Positions 54,833 through 62,800 of a stretch of DNA of 64,000 bases are shown here, piece by piece. The notes below the pieces were generated by a model. The model was not told the origin of the DNA, did not search any database, and saw only the letters and a program-made list of their open reading frames with translations. This DNA comes from Rhodanobacter sp. 67-28 (lineage in GTDB: Bacteria > Pseudomonadota > Gammaproteobacteria > Xanthomonadales > Rhodanobacteraceae): NCBI GenBank assembly GCA_001898415.1, contig MKTU01000024.1, positions 1 to 64,000 of the forward strand, in the 5' to 3' direction. The translations under genes and the position numbers were made by a program. Every line of letters starts with the position of its first letter. Position 1 is the stretch's first letter.

Positions 54833-54846
54833 TGTAACCGTTTCCA
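54833..54846. promoter_or_regulatory. LacI-family-type operator between the mannoside genes
   Basis: TGTAACCGTTTCCA fits the LacI-family pattern with a central CG and TG/CA ends; its two halves agree at five of seven bases. It lies between the divergent FHS permease and GH92 genes (63 and 78 bases from the starts), so one repressor could govern both. No LacI-type gene is in the window. Confidence 0.6.
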
Positions 54847-54924
54847 TGCGCCGGCCGATCACGCGCTGCAACATGCCCGCGCGGGTGCTACTTTCGCAGC
54901 TTGCCCCGCTGCGCCGAGATCGCC

Positions 54925-57222
54925 ATGACCCTCCGCATCCCGATGTTGTTCGCCCTGCTGGCCTGTGCCGCCTGTTCGTCCGCACTGGCCGCCAGCGGCC
55001 ACGCCGGCAGTGTCGATCCCCGCATCGGCACCGGCGGCGACGGCCACACCTTCCCCGGCGCCACCGTGCCCTTCGGCATGATCCAGCTCTCGCCCGACAC
55101 CGCGATGCCGGACTTCAAGCACGCCTACAAGTGGGCCGCCGGCTACCAGTACGGCGACAGCAGCATCATGGGTTTCTCGCACACGCATTTCTCCGGCTCC
55201 GGGCATTCGGGCCTGGGCGACGTGCTGGTGATGCCGATCGCCGGCGACGTGCGGCTGGAACCGGGCGATCCGGCCACACCGGGCAGCGGTTATCGCTCGC
55301 GCTTCTCGCACGACAGCGAAGTGGTGCAGGCCGGCTATTACGCGGTGACGTTGAGCGACTACGGCATCCGCGCAGAACTCACCGCCGGCCGCCGCGTGGG
55401 CTGGCATCGCTACACCTTTCCGAAGGACAAGCCCGCGCACCTGCTGCTCGACCTGCGCCCGAGCATCTACGACTACCCCGGCAAGGTGCTGTGGTCGAAG
55501 CTGCAGGTGGCCGACGACGGCACCGTCACCGGTTGCCGCACCACCCGCGGCTGGGCGCCGGGACGCGAGCTGTGCTTCGCCATGCGCTTCAACCAGCCGA
55601 TGACGTCGCGCACGTTGTACGACCGCGAGAGCGACGTCCTCTACAAGGGCTTCAAGGGCCCCGGCAACCAGCCGGTGGACCACGACGCGCAGAACGGCCG
55701 CGCGCTGGTCGGCGTGTTCGACTTCGGTGCGCTGAAGCAGCCGCTGGAGGTGAAGGTGGCGATCTCGCCGGTCAGCGCCGCCAACGCGGTGGCCAATCTC
55801 GATGCCGATGGCAAGGGCTGGGATTTCGACGCCCGCCGCGCGCAGGCAAGGGCCGCGTGGGATCGGGCGCTGGCGGTGGTCGACGTCGATGCCTCCGCCA
55901 CCGTGCGCAAGCAGTTCTACACCGCGCTCTACCACGCCATGCTGTCGCCCACGTTGAGCATGGACGTCAATGGCGAATACCGTGGCCCCGACCATGCCGT
56001 GCACAAGGCGGACGGCTACGAGTTCTACTCGACCTGGTCGCTGTGGGACGTCTACCGCGCGCAGCAGCCGCTGATGGTGCTGCTCAATCCCGAACGCAGC
56101 ACCGACTTCATCCGCTCGCTGATCGCCGCGCGCGAGGCGAGCCCGTTCGGCATCCTGCCGGTGTGGGCGTACCAGGGCCTGGAGACCTGGTGCATGATCG
56201 GCTACCACGCCGTGCCGGTGATCGCCGACGCGTACATCAAGGGTGTGCGCGGCTTCGACGCGGACAAGGCGCTGCAGGCCATGGTCGCCAGCGCCACCTA
56301 CGCGCCCTACGGCGACCTGGCCGACTACATGAAGCTCGGCTACGTGCCGATCGACAAGGAGCCGGAGGGCGCCTCCAAGACGCTCGAATACGCCTACGAC
56401 GACTGGTCGCTGGCGCAGATGGCGAAGGCGATGGGCAAGAACGACGTTGCCGCCACCTTCGGCAGGCGCGCCGGCAACTGGAAGAACGCGTGGGACCCGA
56501 AGACCGGTTTCATGCGCGCGCGGCTGGCCAACGGCGCGTTCCGCGAACCGTTCGACCCCACCGCCGCCGGCTACGGCAGCGACTTCACCGAAGGCAACGC
56601 CTGGCAGTATTCGTGGTACGTGCCGCAGGACGTGGCGGGCCTGATCGAGGCGATGGGCGGCGCCGCGAAGTTCGTGGCGAAGCTGGACGCGTTGTTCGAC
56701 GCGAAGGTCGACCCGGCGCACTTCAAGCACGTCGAGGACATCACCGGCCTGATCGGCTGGTACGCGCACGGCAACGAGCCCAGCCACCACATCGCCTATC
56801 TCTACGACTACGCCGGCGCACCGTGGAAGACGCAGGAGAGGCTGAAGCAGATCATGGACAGCCAGTACGCCGCGCGGCCGGACGGACTCTCGGGCAACGA
56901 CGACCTGGGCCAGATGTCGGCCTGGTACGTGTTCACCGCGCTGGGCTTTTACCCGGTCACGCCGGCCAGCGACGTCTACGCCATCGGTCGGCCGTTCGTC
57001 GGGCGTGCCACGCTGCACCTGACCGACGGCAAGGACTTCACCGTCAGCGCCGCGCCGCTGGATGACGCGCACCCTTACGTCGGCGAGGCCACGCTCAACG
57101 GCAAGCCGCTGGCCGCCCCCTTCCTGAATCACGCGCAGATCCTCGCCGGTGGCGAGCTGCACTTCCGCATGCAGGCCACGCCCAACCGCCACTGGGGCGT
57201 GGGCGCCCCGCCGCAGGGATGA
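54925..57222 (+). CDS. Exported GH92 alpha-mannosidase
   Basis: This 765-residue enzyme has an N-terminal signal MTLRIPMLFALLACAACSSA. The LLAC within it could be a lipobox, so the protein may be a lipoprotein. GH92 blocks are clear: DPRIGTGGDGHTFPGATVPF, GFSHTHFSGSGHSGLGDVLV, YSTWSLWDVYRAQQPLMVLL, YGSDFTEGNAWQYSWYVPQD and GNDDLGQMSAWYVFTALGFY. ATG 54925 is chosen over the in-frame TTG at 54901. It is transcribed divergently from the permease operon. Confidence 0.93.
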   Translation: MTLRIPMLFALLACAACSSALAASGHAGSVDPRIGTGGDGHTFPGATVPFGMIQLSPDTAMPDFKHAYKWAAGYQYGDSSIMGFSHTHFSGSGHSGLGDVLVMPIAGDVRLEPGDPATPGSGYRSRFSHDSEVVQAGYYAVTLSDYGIRAELTAGRRVGWHRYTFPKDKPAHLLLDLRPSIYDYPGKVLWSKLQVADDGTVTGCRTTRGWAPGRELCFAMRFNQPMTSRTLYDRESDVLYKGFKGPGNQPVDHDAQNGRALVGVFDFGALKQPLEVKVAISPVSAANAVANLDADGKGWDFDARRAQARAAWDRALAVVDVDASATVRKQFYTALYHAMLSPTLSMDVNGEYRGPDHAVHKADGYEFYSTWSLWDVYRAQQPLMVLLNPERSTDFIRSLIAAREASPFGILPVWAYQGLETWCMIGYHAVPVIADAYIKGVRGFDADKALQAMVASATYAPYGDLADYMKLGYVPIDKEPEGASKTLEYAYDDWSLAQMAKAMGKNDVAATFGRRAGNWKNAWDPKTGFMRARLANGAFREPFDPTAAGYGSDFTEGNAWQYSWYVPQDVAGLIEAMGGAAKFVAKLDALFDAKVDPAHFKHVEDITGLIGWYAHGNEPSHHIAYLYDYAGAPWKTQERLKQIMDSQYAARPDGLSGNDDLGQMSAWYVFTALGFYPVTPASDVYAIGRPFVGRATLHLTDGKDFTVSAAPLDDAHPYVGEATLNGKPLAAPFLNHAQILAGGELHFRMQATPNRHWGVGAPPQG

Positions 57223-57288
57223 TGATTCGCCGGGTCGTGCCAGAATGGGGCGGGCGTTGATGCTGGCCGTCGCGGAGGGCTGGATCGA

Positions 57289-59085
57289 ATGAATTTCCGC
57301 AGCTTCATGAGTTGGCGGGTCGCCGGACTGCTGTCGGCCATGCTGATCATCGTCGGCCTGCCGTACGTGGTGACCCGGCTGAACACGCAGGACACCGTGC
57401 TGGCCAACAGCTGGGTCACCCACTCGACCGAAGTGCGCTCGGTCGCCTATCGCATCGCCTACCTGATCCGCAGCAGCGAGGCGGCGACCTACCGCATGCT
57501 GGTCGGGGACGTCGGCGCCGAGACGCGCGCCGAGGCCGAGAGCGCCGCGGCACAGGTGCCGCAACTGCTGCAGCGGCTGCGTGCGATGACCCGCGACAAC
57601 CCGGCCCAGCAGGCCCTGATCGGCGCGCTGGAAAACAGCGTTACCGGTCGCCTCACCCTGATGGCTCGTGCGCGCGAGCTGCAGCGGCGCGGCGACGTGG
57701 GCCGCGCCGGACAAGCGATGGGCGAGGCCACCGACCTGTTTCCGTTCGCCACCAAGATCGACGGCATCGTCGCCAACGAGGATGAGTTGCTGACCGCCCG
57801 CAAGCAGGCCGCCCACCACCGCGAGTTCAACGGCCAGCTGGTGCAGGGCATTACCGCGCTGGCGCAGTTGGTGCTGCTGGCGATCATCGTGATCGCCTCG
57901 GAACGGCAGATTCGCCAGCGGCGCCGGGCCGAGACGCGCGAGGGCCGCGCGGTGCTGCGTTCGCGGCTGATCCTGCAATCGGTGCGCGAGCCGATCGCGT
58001 TGTTCGACGCGAATCTCAACAGCCTGCTGGTGAACAACGCTTTCGGCGACCTGTACGGCGAGGACCCGCAGCAACCGTCGCGCACGCTCGTCGAGATCGG
58101 CGGCGGCGTGTGGAACGACAGCGCACTGCTGCAGCGTTTCCGCGACGTGCTGCTGAGCGACCGCGAGCTGTGGGACTACGACCTGGTGCAGCGCACCGCC
58201 GACGGCGAGCAGCGCCACATCGTGGTCAACGCGCGTCGGCTGCAGCAGGATCTCACCGACGAACCGGCGCTGCTGCTCACGGTCAGCGACGTCACCGTGC
58301 GCGCGCTGACCGAGGAGAAGGTGATCGAGCTCAATCGCCAGCTCGAGGGCAAGATCAACCAGATCTCCGACATCAACCGCGAGCTGGAGGCGTTCAGCTA
58401 CTCCGTCTCGCATGACCTGCGCGCGCCGCTGCGCCACGTGGCGGGCTTCGTGCGCAAGCTGGAGCACCACCTGGCCGGCCAGCTCGACGACAAGGCCAGC
58501 CACTACATCGGCGTGATCGACAGCGCGGCCCAGCGCATGGCGCTGCTGATCGACGACCTGCTGGTGTTCTCGCGCCTGGGCCGCGGCCCGCTGCGGTTGC
58601 AGGCGGTGGACATGCAGTCGCTGGTGGAGGAGGCACGGGCACTGGCCGAATCCTCGGCGGAGGGCCGGCGCATCGTGTGGACGATCGGGCCCTTGCCGAT
58701 GGTCATCGGCGACGCCAACATGTTGCGCACGGTGTGGCAGAACCTGCTCGGCAACGCGGTGAAATACACCGGGCGCCGTGAGGTGGCGCGCATCGAGGTC
58801 AGCGCCGGGCGCAGCAGCCGCGGCGATTACGAGTTCGAAGTGGCCGACAACGGCGCCGGCTTCGACATGCAGTACGCGGACAAGCTGTTCGGCGTGTTCC
58901 AGCGCCTGCACCGCGCCTCGGATTTCCCGGGCAACGGCATCGGCCTGGCCAACGTGCGGCGCATCATCACGCGCCACGGCGGCAAGGTCTGGGCCGAGGC
59001 CGTACCGGACCAGGGCGCCACGTTCCACTTCTCGCTGCCGGCCATCGACGTGGCCGGGGCGCAAAACGGAGAGTCAGCGGCATGA
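57289..59085 (+). CDS. Membrane sensor histidine kinase
   Basis: This 598-residue kinase has a periplasmic helical sensor between membrane segments at about 10-29 and 188-204. A PAS-like domain follows (about 225-335: LILQSVREPIALFDANLNSL), then a short coiled coil. The HisKA box has His375 in YSVSHDLRAPLRHVAGF, and an HATPase has GNAVKYTGRREV, DNGAGFD and GNGIGLANV. The kinase box is of the phytochrome-like type often paired with small stand-alone receivers. The next gene is exactly that, at four-base overlap (ATGA). The signal is unknown. Confidence 0.9.
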   Translation: MNFRSFMSWRVAGLLSAMLIIVGLPYVVTRLNTQDTVLANSWVTHSTEVRSVAYRIAYLIRSSEAATYRMLVGDVGAETRAEAESAAAQVPQLLQRLRAMTRDNPAQQALIGALENSVTGRLTLMARARELQRRGDVGRAGQAMGEATDLFPFATKIDGIVANEDELLTARKQAAHHREFNGQLVQGITALAQLVLLAIIVIASERQIRQRRRAETREGRAVLRSRLILQSVREPIALFDANLNSLLVNNAFGDLYGEDPQQPSRTLVEIGGGVWNDSALLQRFRDVLLSDRELWDYDLVQRTADGEQRHIVVNARRLQQDLTDEPALLLTVSDVTVRALTEEKVIELNRQLEGKINQISDINRELEAFSYSVSHDLRAPLRHVAGFVRKLEHHLAGQLDDKASHYIGVIDSAAQRMALLIDDLLVFSRLGRGPLRLQAVDMQSLVEEARALAESSAEGRRIVWTIGPLPMVIGDANMLRTVWQNLLGNAVKYTGRREVARIEVSAGRSSRGDYEFEVADNGAGFDMQYADKLFGVFQRLHRASDFPGNGIGLANVRRIITRHGGKVWAEAVPDQGATFHFSLPAIDVAGAQNGESAA

Positions 59086-59528
59086 ACAAGAAAGAACTGC
59101 GCACCGTGCTGCTGGTCGAGGACAGCCTGGCGGACGCCGAGATGGCGATGGACGCGCTGGCCGAAGCCCACCTGGCCAATCCGGTGGTGCACGTCGAGGA
59201 TGGCGTGGAATGCCTCGACTACCTGCATTGCACCGGCGCCTGGGCCGGGCGCGATCCGGGCGACCCGGCGGTGGTGCTGCTGGACATCAAGATGCCGCGC
59301 ATGGACGGACTGGAAGTGCTCACCCGCATGCGCCACGACGAGCACCTGCGGCGCGTACCGGTGGTGATCCTGTCCTCCTCGCGCGAGGAGAGCGACCTGG
59401 CGCGCAGTTGGGATCTCGGCGCCAACGCCTACGTGATCAAGCCGGTGGACGTGGACCAGTTCTTCGAGGCCGTGCGCACGCTGGGCCGGTTCTGGGCGGT
59501 GCTGAACGAGGCGCCCGAGGCGAATTGA
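59082..59528 (+). CDS. Single-domain response regulator (Rcp1-like)
   Basis: This 148-residue protein is a receiver domain only. The acidic pair lies in LLVEDSLADAE, the phospho-acceptor is Asp68 in VLLDIKMPRMDG, and the Thr/Ser and Lys switch residues are in VILSSSREESD and YVIKPVD. It has no output domain, so it probably passes phosphate on or acts by protein contact. It is translationally coupled to the kinase before it and precedes a receiver-kinase hybrid, so the three likely form one relay. Confidence 0.9.
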   Translation: MNKKELRTVLLVEDSLADAEMAMDALAEAHLANPVVHVEDGVECLDYLHCTGAWAGRDPGDPAVVLLDIKMPRMDGLEVLTRMRHDEHLRRVPVVILSSSREESDLARSWDLGANAYVIKPVDVDQFFEAVRTLGRFWAVLNEAPEAN

Positions 59529-59604
59529 CGCATGAACAGACGCGCCCGGGCGGTCGCCCGCGGTGTAGACAACGATGGCCGCACGGCCAGTGACGGAGAA
59601 CCCC

Positions 59605-61164
59605 ATGCCCAACCGGCAGATCAAGTCGATGCCGACGATACGGGTGCTGCAAGTGGAGGACAGCGAGCTCGACGCCGAGCTGGTGCTGGCCGAACTGGAC
59701 GCCGACGGCATCCCGCACGAGGCGCGGCTGGTCGACGATGAAGCCGGCTACCTGGCCGCGCTGGACGAGTTCGCCCCGCATATCGTGCTGTCCGACCTGA
59801 GCGTGCCGGGTTTCTCCGGGCAGCGCGCGCTGGAGCTGCTGCGCGAGCGCGACGAGGACCTGCCCTTCATCTTCGTTTCCGCGACGCTGGGCGAGGATGC
59901 CGCCATCGAGGCGCTGCGCAACGGCGCGACCGACTACATCCTCAAGCAGAACCCCGTGCGCCTGGCCAGTGCGGTGCGTCGGGCGCTGGTCGAGGCGGAT
60001 GCGCGCAAGGCCAACCGCCGCGCCGAGGCCGACCTGATCCGCGCGCAGCGGTTCGAGAGCCTGGCGATGCTCGCCGGCGGCCTCAGCCACGACCTGCGCA
60101 ACCTGCTGCAGCCGCTGTTGCTGGCCGGTGACAGCCTGCGCGACTACCAGGACGACCCGCGGCTGATGCGGCTGGGCAACCTGGTGCGCGATTGCGGCAA
60201 GCGCGGGCTGGAGATGGTGCACTCGATGCTTTCCTTCGCCCGCGGCGCCCGCCGCGCCGAGCGCGTGCGCGTGGGCACCCTGATGAGCGCGTTCGGCCTG
60301 CTGATGCAGGGCAGCGTGCCCCGTTCGGTGGTGATGGACCTGGCCATCGACGACCCCGAGCTGGCCTTCGAGGGCAACCACACCGAGCTGCAGCAATGCC
60401 TGCTCAACCTCTGCCTCAACGCGATCCAGGCGATGCCCGACGGCGGCAACCTGCGCATCGAGACCAGCCAGCAGCGGCTGGCCGACGACTTTTTCCTGCC
60501 CGAGGAGGTGCCGCACACCGGCTGCTACCTGCGCATCAGCGTGATCGACTCCGGGCCAGGCATGGACCAGGCCGTGCTGGAGCACCTGTTCGAACCGTTC
60601 TTCACCACCAAGGACGCCGGCACCGGCCTGGGCCTGATCTCGTGCAAGCGCATCGTGGCCAGCCACGGCGGCGTGATGCGGGTGGACAGCAAACCCGGCA
60701 GCGGCACCCGTTTCGACCTCTACATCCCGCTGGACGAAATGGAAGCCGACGCCGAGGCGATGGACGACATGCAGAGCCTTGAAGGCGCCGCCGAACGCGT
60801 GCTGGTGGTGGTGGAGGAGGCCGGCCAGCTGTCGCTGCTGTCCGATACGCTCGATGCCTACGGCTACCAGGCGCACGCCAGCCAGAGCGGCACCGCCGCG
60901 CTGCAGTGGATCGAGGCCGGCGGCCTGCCCGACTTGGTGCTGCTCGACGCCGACATGAACCTGTTCACCGGCGTGCGCACGCTGGCCGCGCTGGTCGAAC
61001 AGGGTTACCAGGGCGGCGTCGTGCTGCTCGCCCGCCCGGACGCGCCACCGGACCCGCAGGAACTGCCCCCGCTGGACAACCTGCAAATCGTGGACAAGCC
61101 GGTCAGCACCGCGGCCCTCCTGCGCGCGCTGCGCAAGGGATTGGAGGGCGACGACTCCGCGTAG
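59605..61164 (+). CDS. Receiver-kinase-receiver hybrid signalling protein
   Basis: This 519-residue soluble protein starts with a receiver (about 10-128, Asp64 in HIVLSDLSVPGFSG). A NtrB-like histidine kinase follows (His162 in LAGGLSHDLRNLLQPL; N box CLNLCLNAIQAMP; G boxes DSGPGMD and GTGLGL). It ends with a second receiver (about 400-519). That last receiver keeps LLDAD but has VVEEAGQ where the acidic pocket pair should be, and no clear switch Thr, so it may not accept phosphate. The ATG at 59605 has a GGAG site; the ATG at 59575 does not. Confidence 0.85.
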   Translation: MPNRQIKSMPTIRVLQVEDSELDAELVLAELDADGIPHEARLVDDEAGYLAALDEFAPHIVLSDLSVPGFSGQRALELLRERDEDLPFIFVSATLGEDAAIEALRNGATDYILKQNPVRLASAVRRALVEADARKANRRAEADLIRAQRFESLAMLAGGLSHDLRNLLQPLLLAGDSLRDYQDDPRLMRLGNLVRDCGKRGLEMVHSMLSFARGARRAERVRVGTLMSAFGLLMQGSVPRSVVMDLAIDDPELAFEGNHTELQQCLLNLCLNAIQAMPDGGNLRIETSQQRLADDFFLPEEVPHTGCYLRISVIDSGPGMDQAVLEHLFEPFFTTKDAGTGLGLISCKRIVASHGGVMRVDSKPGSGTRFDLYIPLDEMEADAEAMDDMQSLEGAAERVLVVVEEAGQLSLLSDTLDAYGYQAHASQSGTAALQWIEAGGLPDLVLLDADMNLFTGVRTLAALVEQGYQGGVVLLARPDAPPDPQELPPLDNLQIVDKPVSTAALLRALRKGLEGDDSA

Positions 61165-61314
61165 GCCAGGCACGGCGCGCCGCTTTGCGTTCCACGTGGC
61201 CGGAGCCGGCGGTTGCCGCCCTGCGCGGCGGTCGCGGGACATTCCCCGTGCAAACGCCTTCCCTCGCTGCGCGGCGGAAAGCCGTCGCGCGCGGGTAGGC
61301 GTCGGGTTGCGCCT

Positions 61315-62709
61315 TCAGTCGATGCCGAGCTTCTTCAGCTTGTAGCGCAGGGCGCGGAAGGTGATGCCGAGTTTGCGGGCGGCGGCGGTCTTGTTGTAGC
61401 GCGATTCTTCCAGCGCCTTGACGATGGCGGTGCGCTCGATGTTGCTGATGTAGTCGTCCAGCCCGCCATCGGCGCTGGGTGCCGCGGCGGCGGCAGCGGC
61501 CGGAGCGCCGGCAGTGGCGGCGACCTCCGTCGGCGCCGGGCGCGCGCCGCGCTGGGGCAGCATCAGGTCGGAGGCCTCGATGCTGGCGCCGTCGCTCATC
61601 GCCATGGCGCGTTCGAGGATGTTCTCCAGCTCGCGCACGTTGCCGGGGAAGTCGTAGGCTTCCAGCGCGTCGAGCGCGGCCGGCGTCAGCCGCCCGACTT
61701 CCTGGCCGCTCTTGCCGGCCAGCGACTTGAGGATGAACGCGGCCAGCTGCGGCACGTCGCCGCGGCGTTCGCGCAGCGGCGGCACGCGCAGCTCGATCAC
61801 GTTGATGCGGTAGAACAGGTCCTGGCGGAACTGGCCCTGCTCGACCAGTTGGCCGAGGTTCTTGTGGGTGGCCGAGAGGATGCGCACGTCCACCGGGATC
61901 TCGTCGCGGCCGCCGATCGGGCGCACCGCTTTTTCCTGGATCGCGCGCAGCAGCTTGACCTGCATGTGCAGCGGCAGTTCGGCCACCTCGTCGAGGAACA
62001 GCGTGCCGCCCTGGGCGGCCTGGAACAGGCCTTCCTTGTCCGCGCTGGCGCCGGTGAAACTGCCCTTGCGATGACCGAAGAACTCGCTTTCCATCAGCTC
62101 GGACGGGATCGCGCCGCAGTTGACCGGCACGAACGGGCCGCCCGCGCGCGGACCGCGCTCGTGGATCAGCCGCGCGACCAGCTCCTTGCCTACGCCCGAT
62201 TCACCGGCGATGTAGACCGGCGCCTGGTTGCGTGCCAGCTTGGCGATGGTGGCGCGCACCTGTTCCATCGCCGGCGAGTCGCCGATCAGGCGGTCGCCGG
62301 AGCCGCCGGCCTTGGCGGCGCCGCCGCCTTCGCGCTTCTCCTCGGCCAGCCGCAGCGCGGTGCGCACCAGGCCTCGCAGCATCTGGATGTCGACCGGCTT
62401 GGAGACGAAGTCGAACGCGCCGGCCTTGAGCGCGTTCACCGCCGCGTCGACGTTGCCGTAGGCGGTAATCATCGCCACCGGCGTGTCCGGGCAGGTTTCG
62501 GCGATCAGCTCGATGATCTCCTGGCCGTTGCCGTCGGGCAGGCGCATGTCGGTGAAGCAGAGGTCGTAGCTGTTTTCGCTCAGCGCGCGGCGGGCGTCGG
62601 CGACGGTGCCGACGGCTTCGACCTGCAGGTCCATGCGCCCGAGGGTGATGGTGAGCAGCTCGCGGATATCGCGTTCATCGTCGATGACCAGGACGGTCTG
62701 GAGGCTCAT
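61315..62709 (-). CDS. pilR: PilR, NtrC-type response regulator of type IV pili
   Basis: This 464-residue regulator has a receiver (Asp54 in CFTDMRLPDGNG). A sigma-54 AAA+ domain follows, with Walker A GESGVGKE, the GAFTGA-type loop GSFTGA and Walker B GGTLFLDEV. The C-terminal Fis helix-turn-helix is YNKTAAARKLGITFRALRYK. The alanine-rich linker before the last helix bundle is longer than usual. PilR turns on pilA with RpoN. It follows pilS by 91 bases on the same strand, as in other gammaproteobacteria. Confidence 0.95.
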   Translation of the reverse strand: MSLQTVLVIDDERDIRELLTITLGRMDLQVEAVGTVADARRALSENSYDLCFTDMRLPDGNGQEIIELIAETCPDTPVAMITAYGNVDAAVNALKAGAFDFVSKPVDIQMLRGLVRTALRLAEEKREGGGAAKAGGSGDRLIGDSPAMEQVRATIAKLARNQAPVYIAGESGVGKELVARLIHERGPRAGGPFVPVNCGAIPSELMESEFFGHRKGSFTGASADKEGLFQAAQGGTLFLDEVAELPLHMQVKLLRAIQEKAVRPIGGRDEIPVDVRILSATHKNLGQLVEQGQFRQDLFYRINVIELRVPPLRERRGDVPQLAAFILKSLAGKSGQEVGRLTPAALDALEAYDFPGNVRELENILERAMAMSDGASIEASDLMLPQRGARPAPTEVAATAGAPAAAAAAAPSADGGLDDYISNIERTAIVKALEESRYNKTAAARKLGITFRALRYKLKKLGID

Positions 62710-62800
62710 GGCATGTCGCGAGGGGAGGGTGGCTCAAGAATAACCGCGGCCCAAGTCAAGAGCAAAGCCGGCGCGCGGCGTCGGCGGCCTGCCGGAGCGT

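Noticed and set aside
54901-54924. TTG start for the second GH92 gene
   Set aside because: The ATG at 54925 gives a proper signal peptide; the extra eight residues would place charges and a cysteine before it.
48957-59064. Very long open frames antisense to, or out of frame with, the GH92, kinase and permease genes (for example 48957-52715 +, 52755-57065 +, 54859-59064 -)
   Set aside because: High-GC codon bias keeps the opposite frames free of stops. Their translations are repetitive in Arg/Ala/His/Gly and show no domain signatures, while the sense genes have complete motifs.
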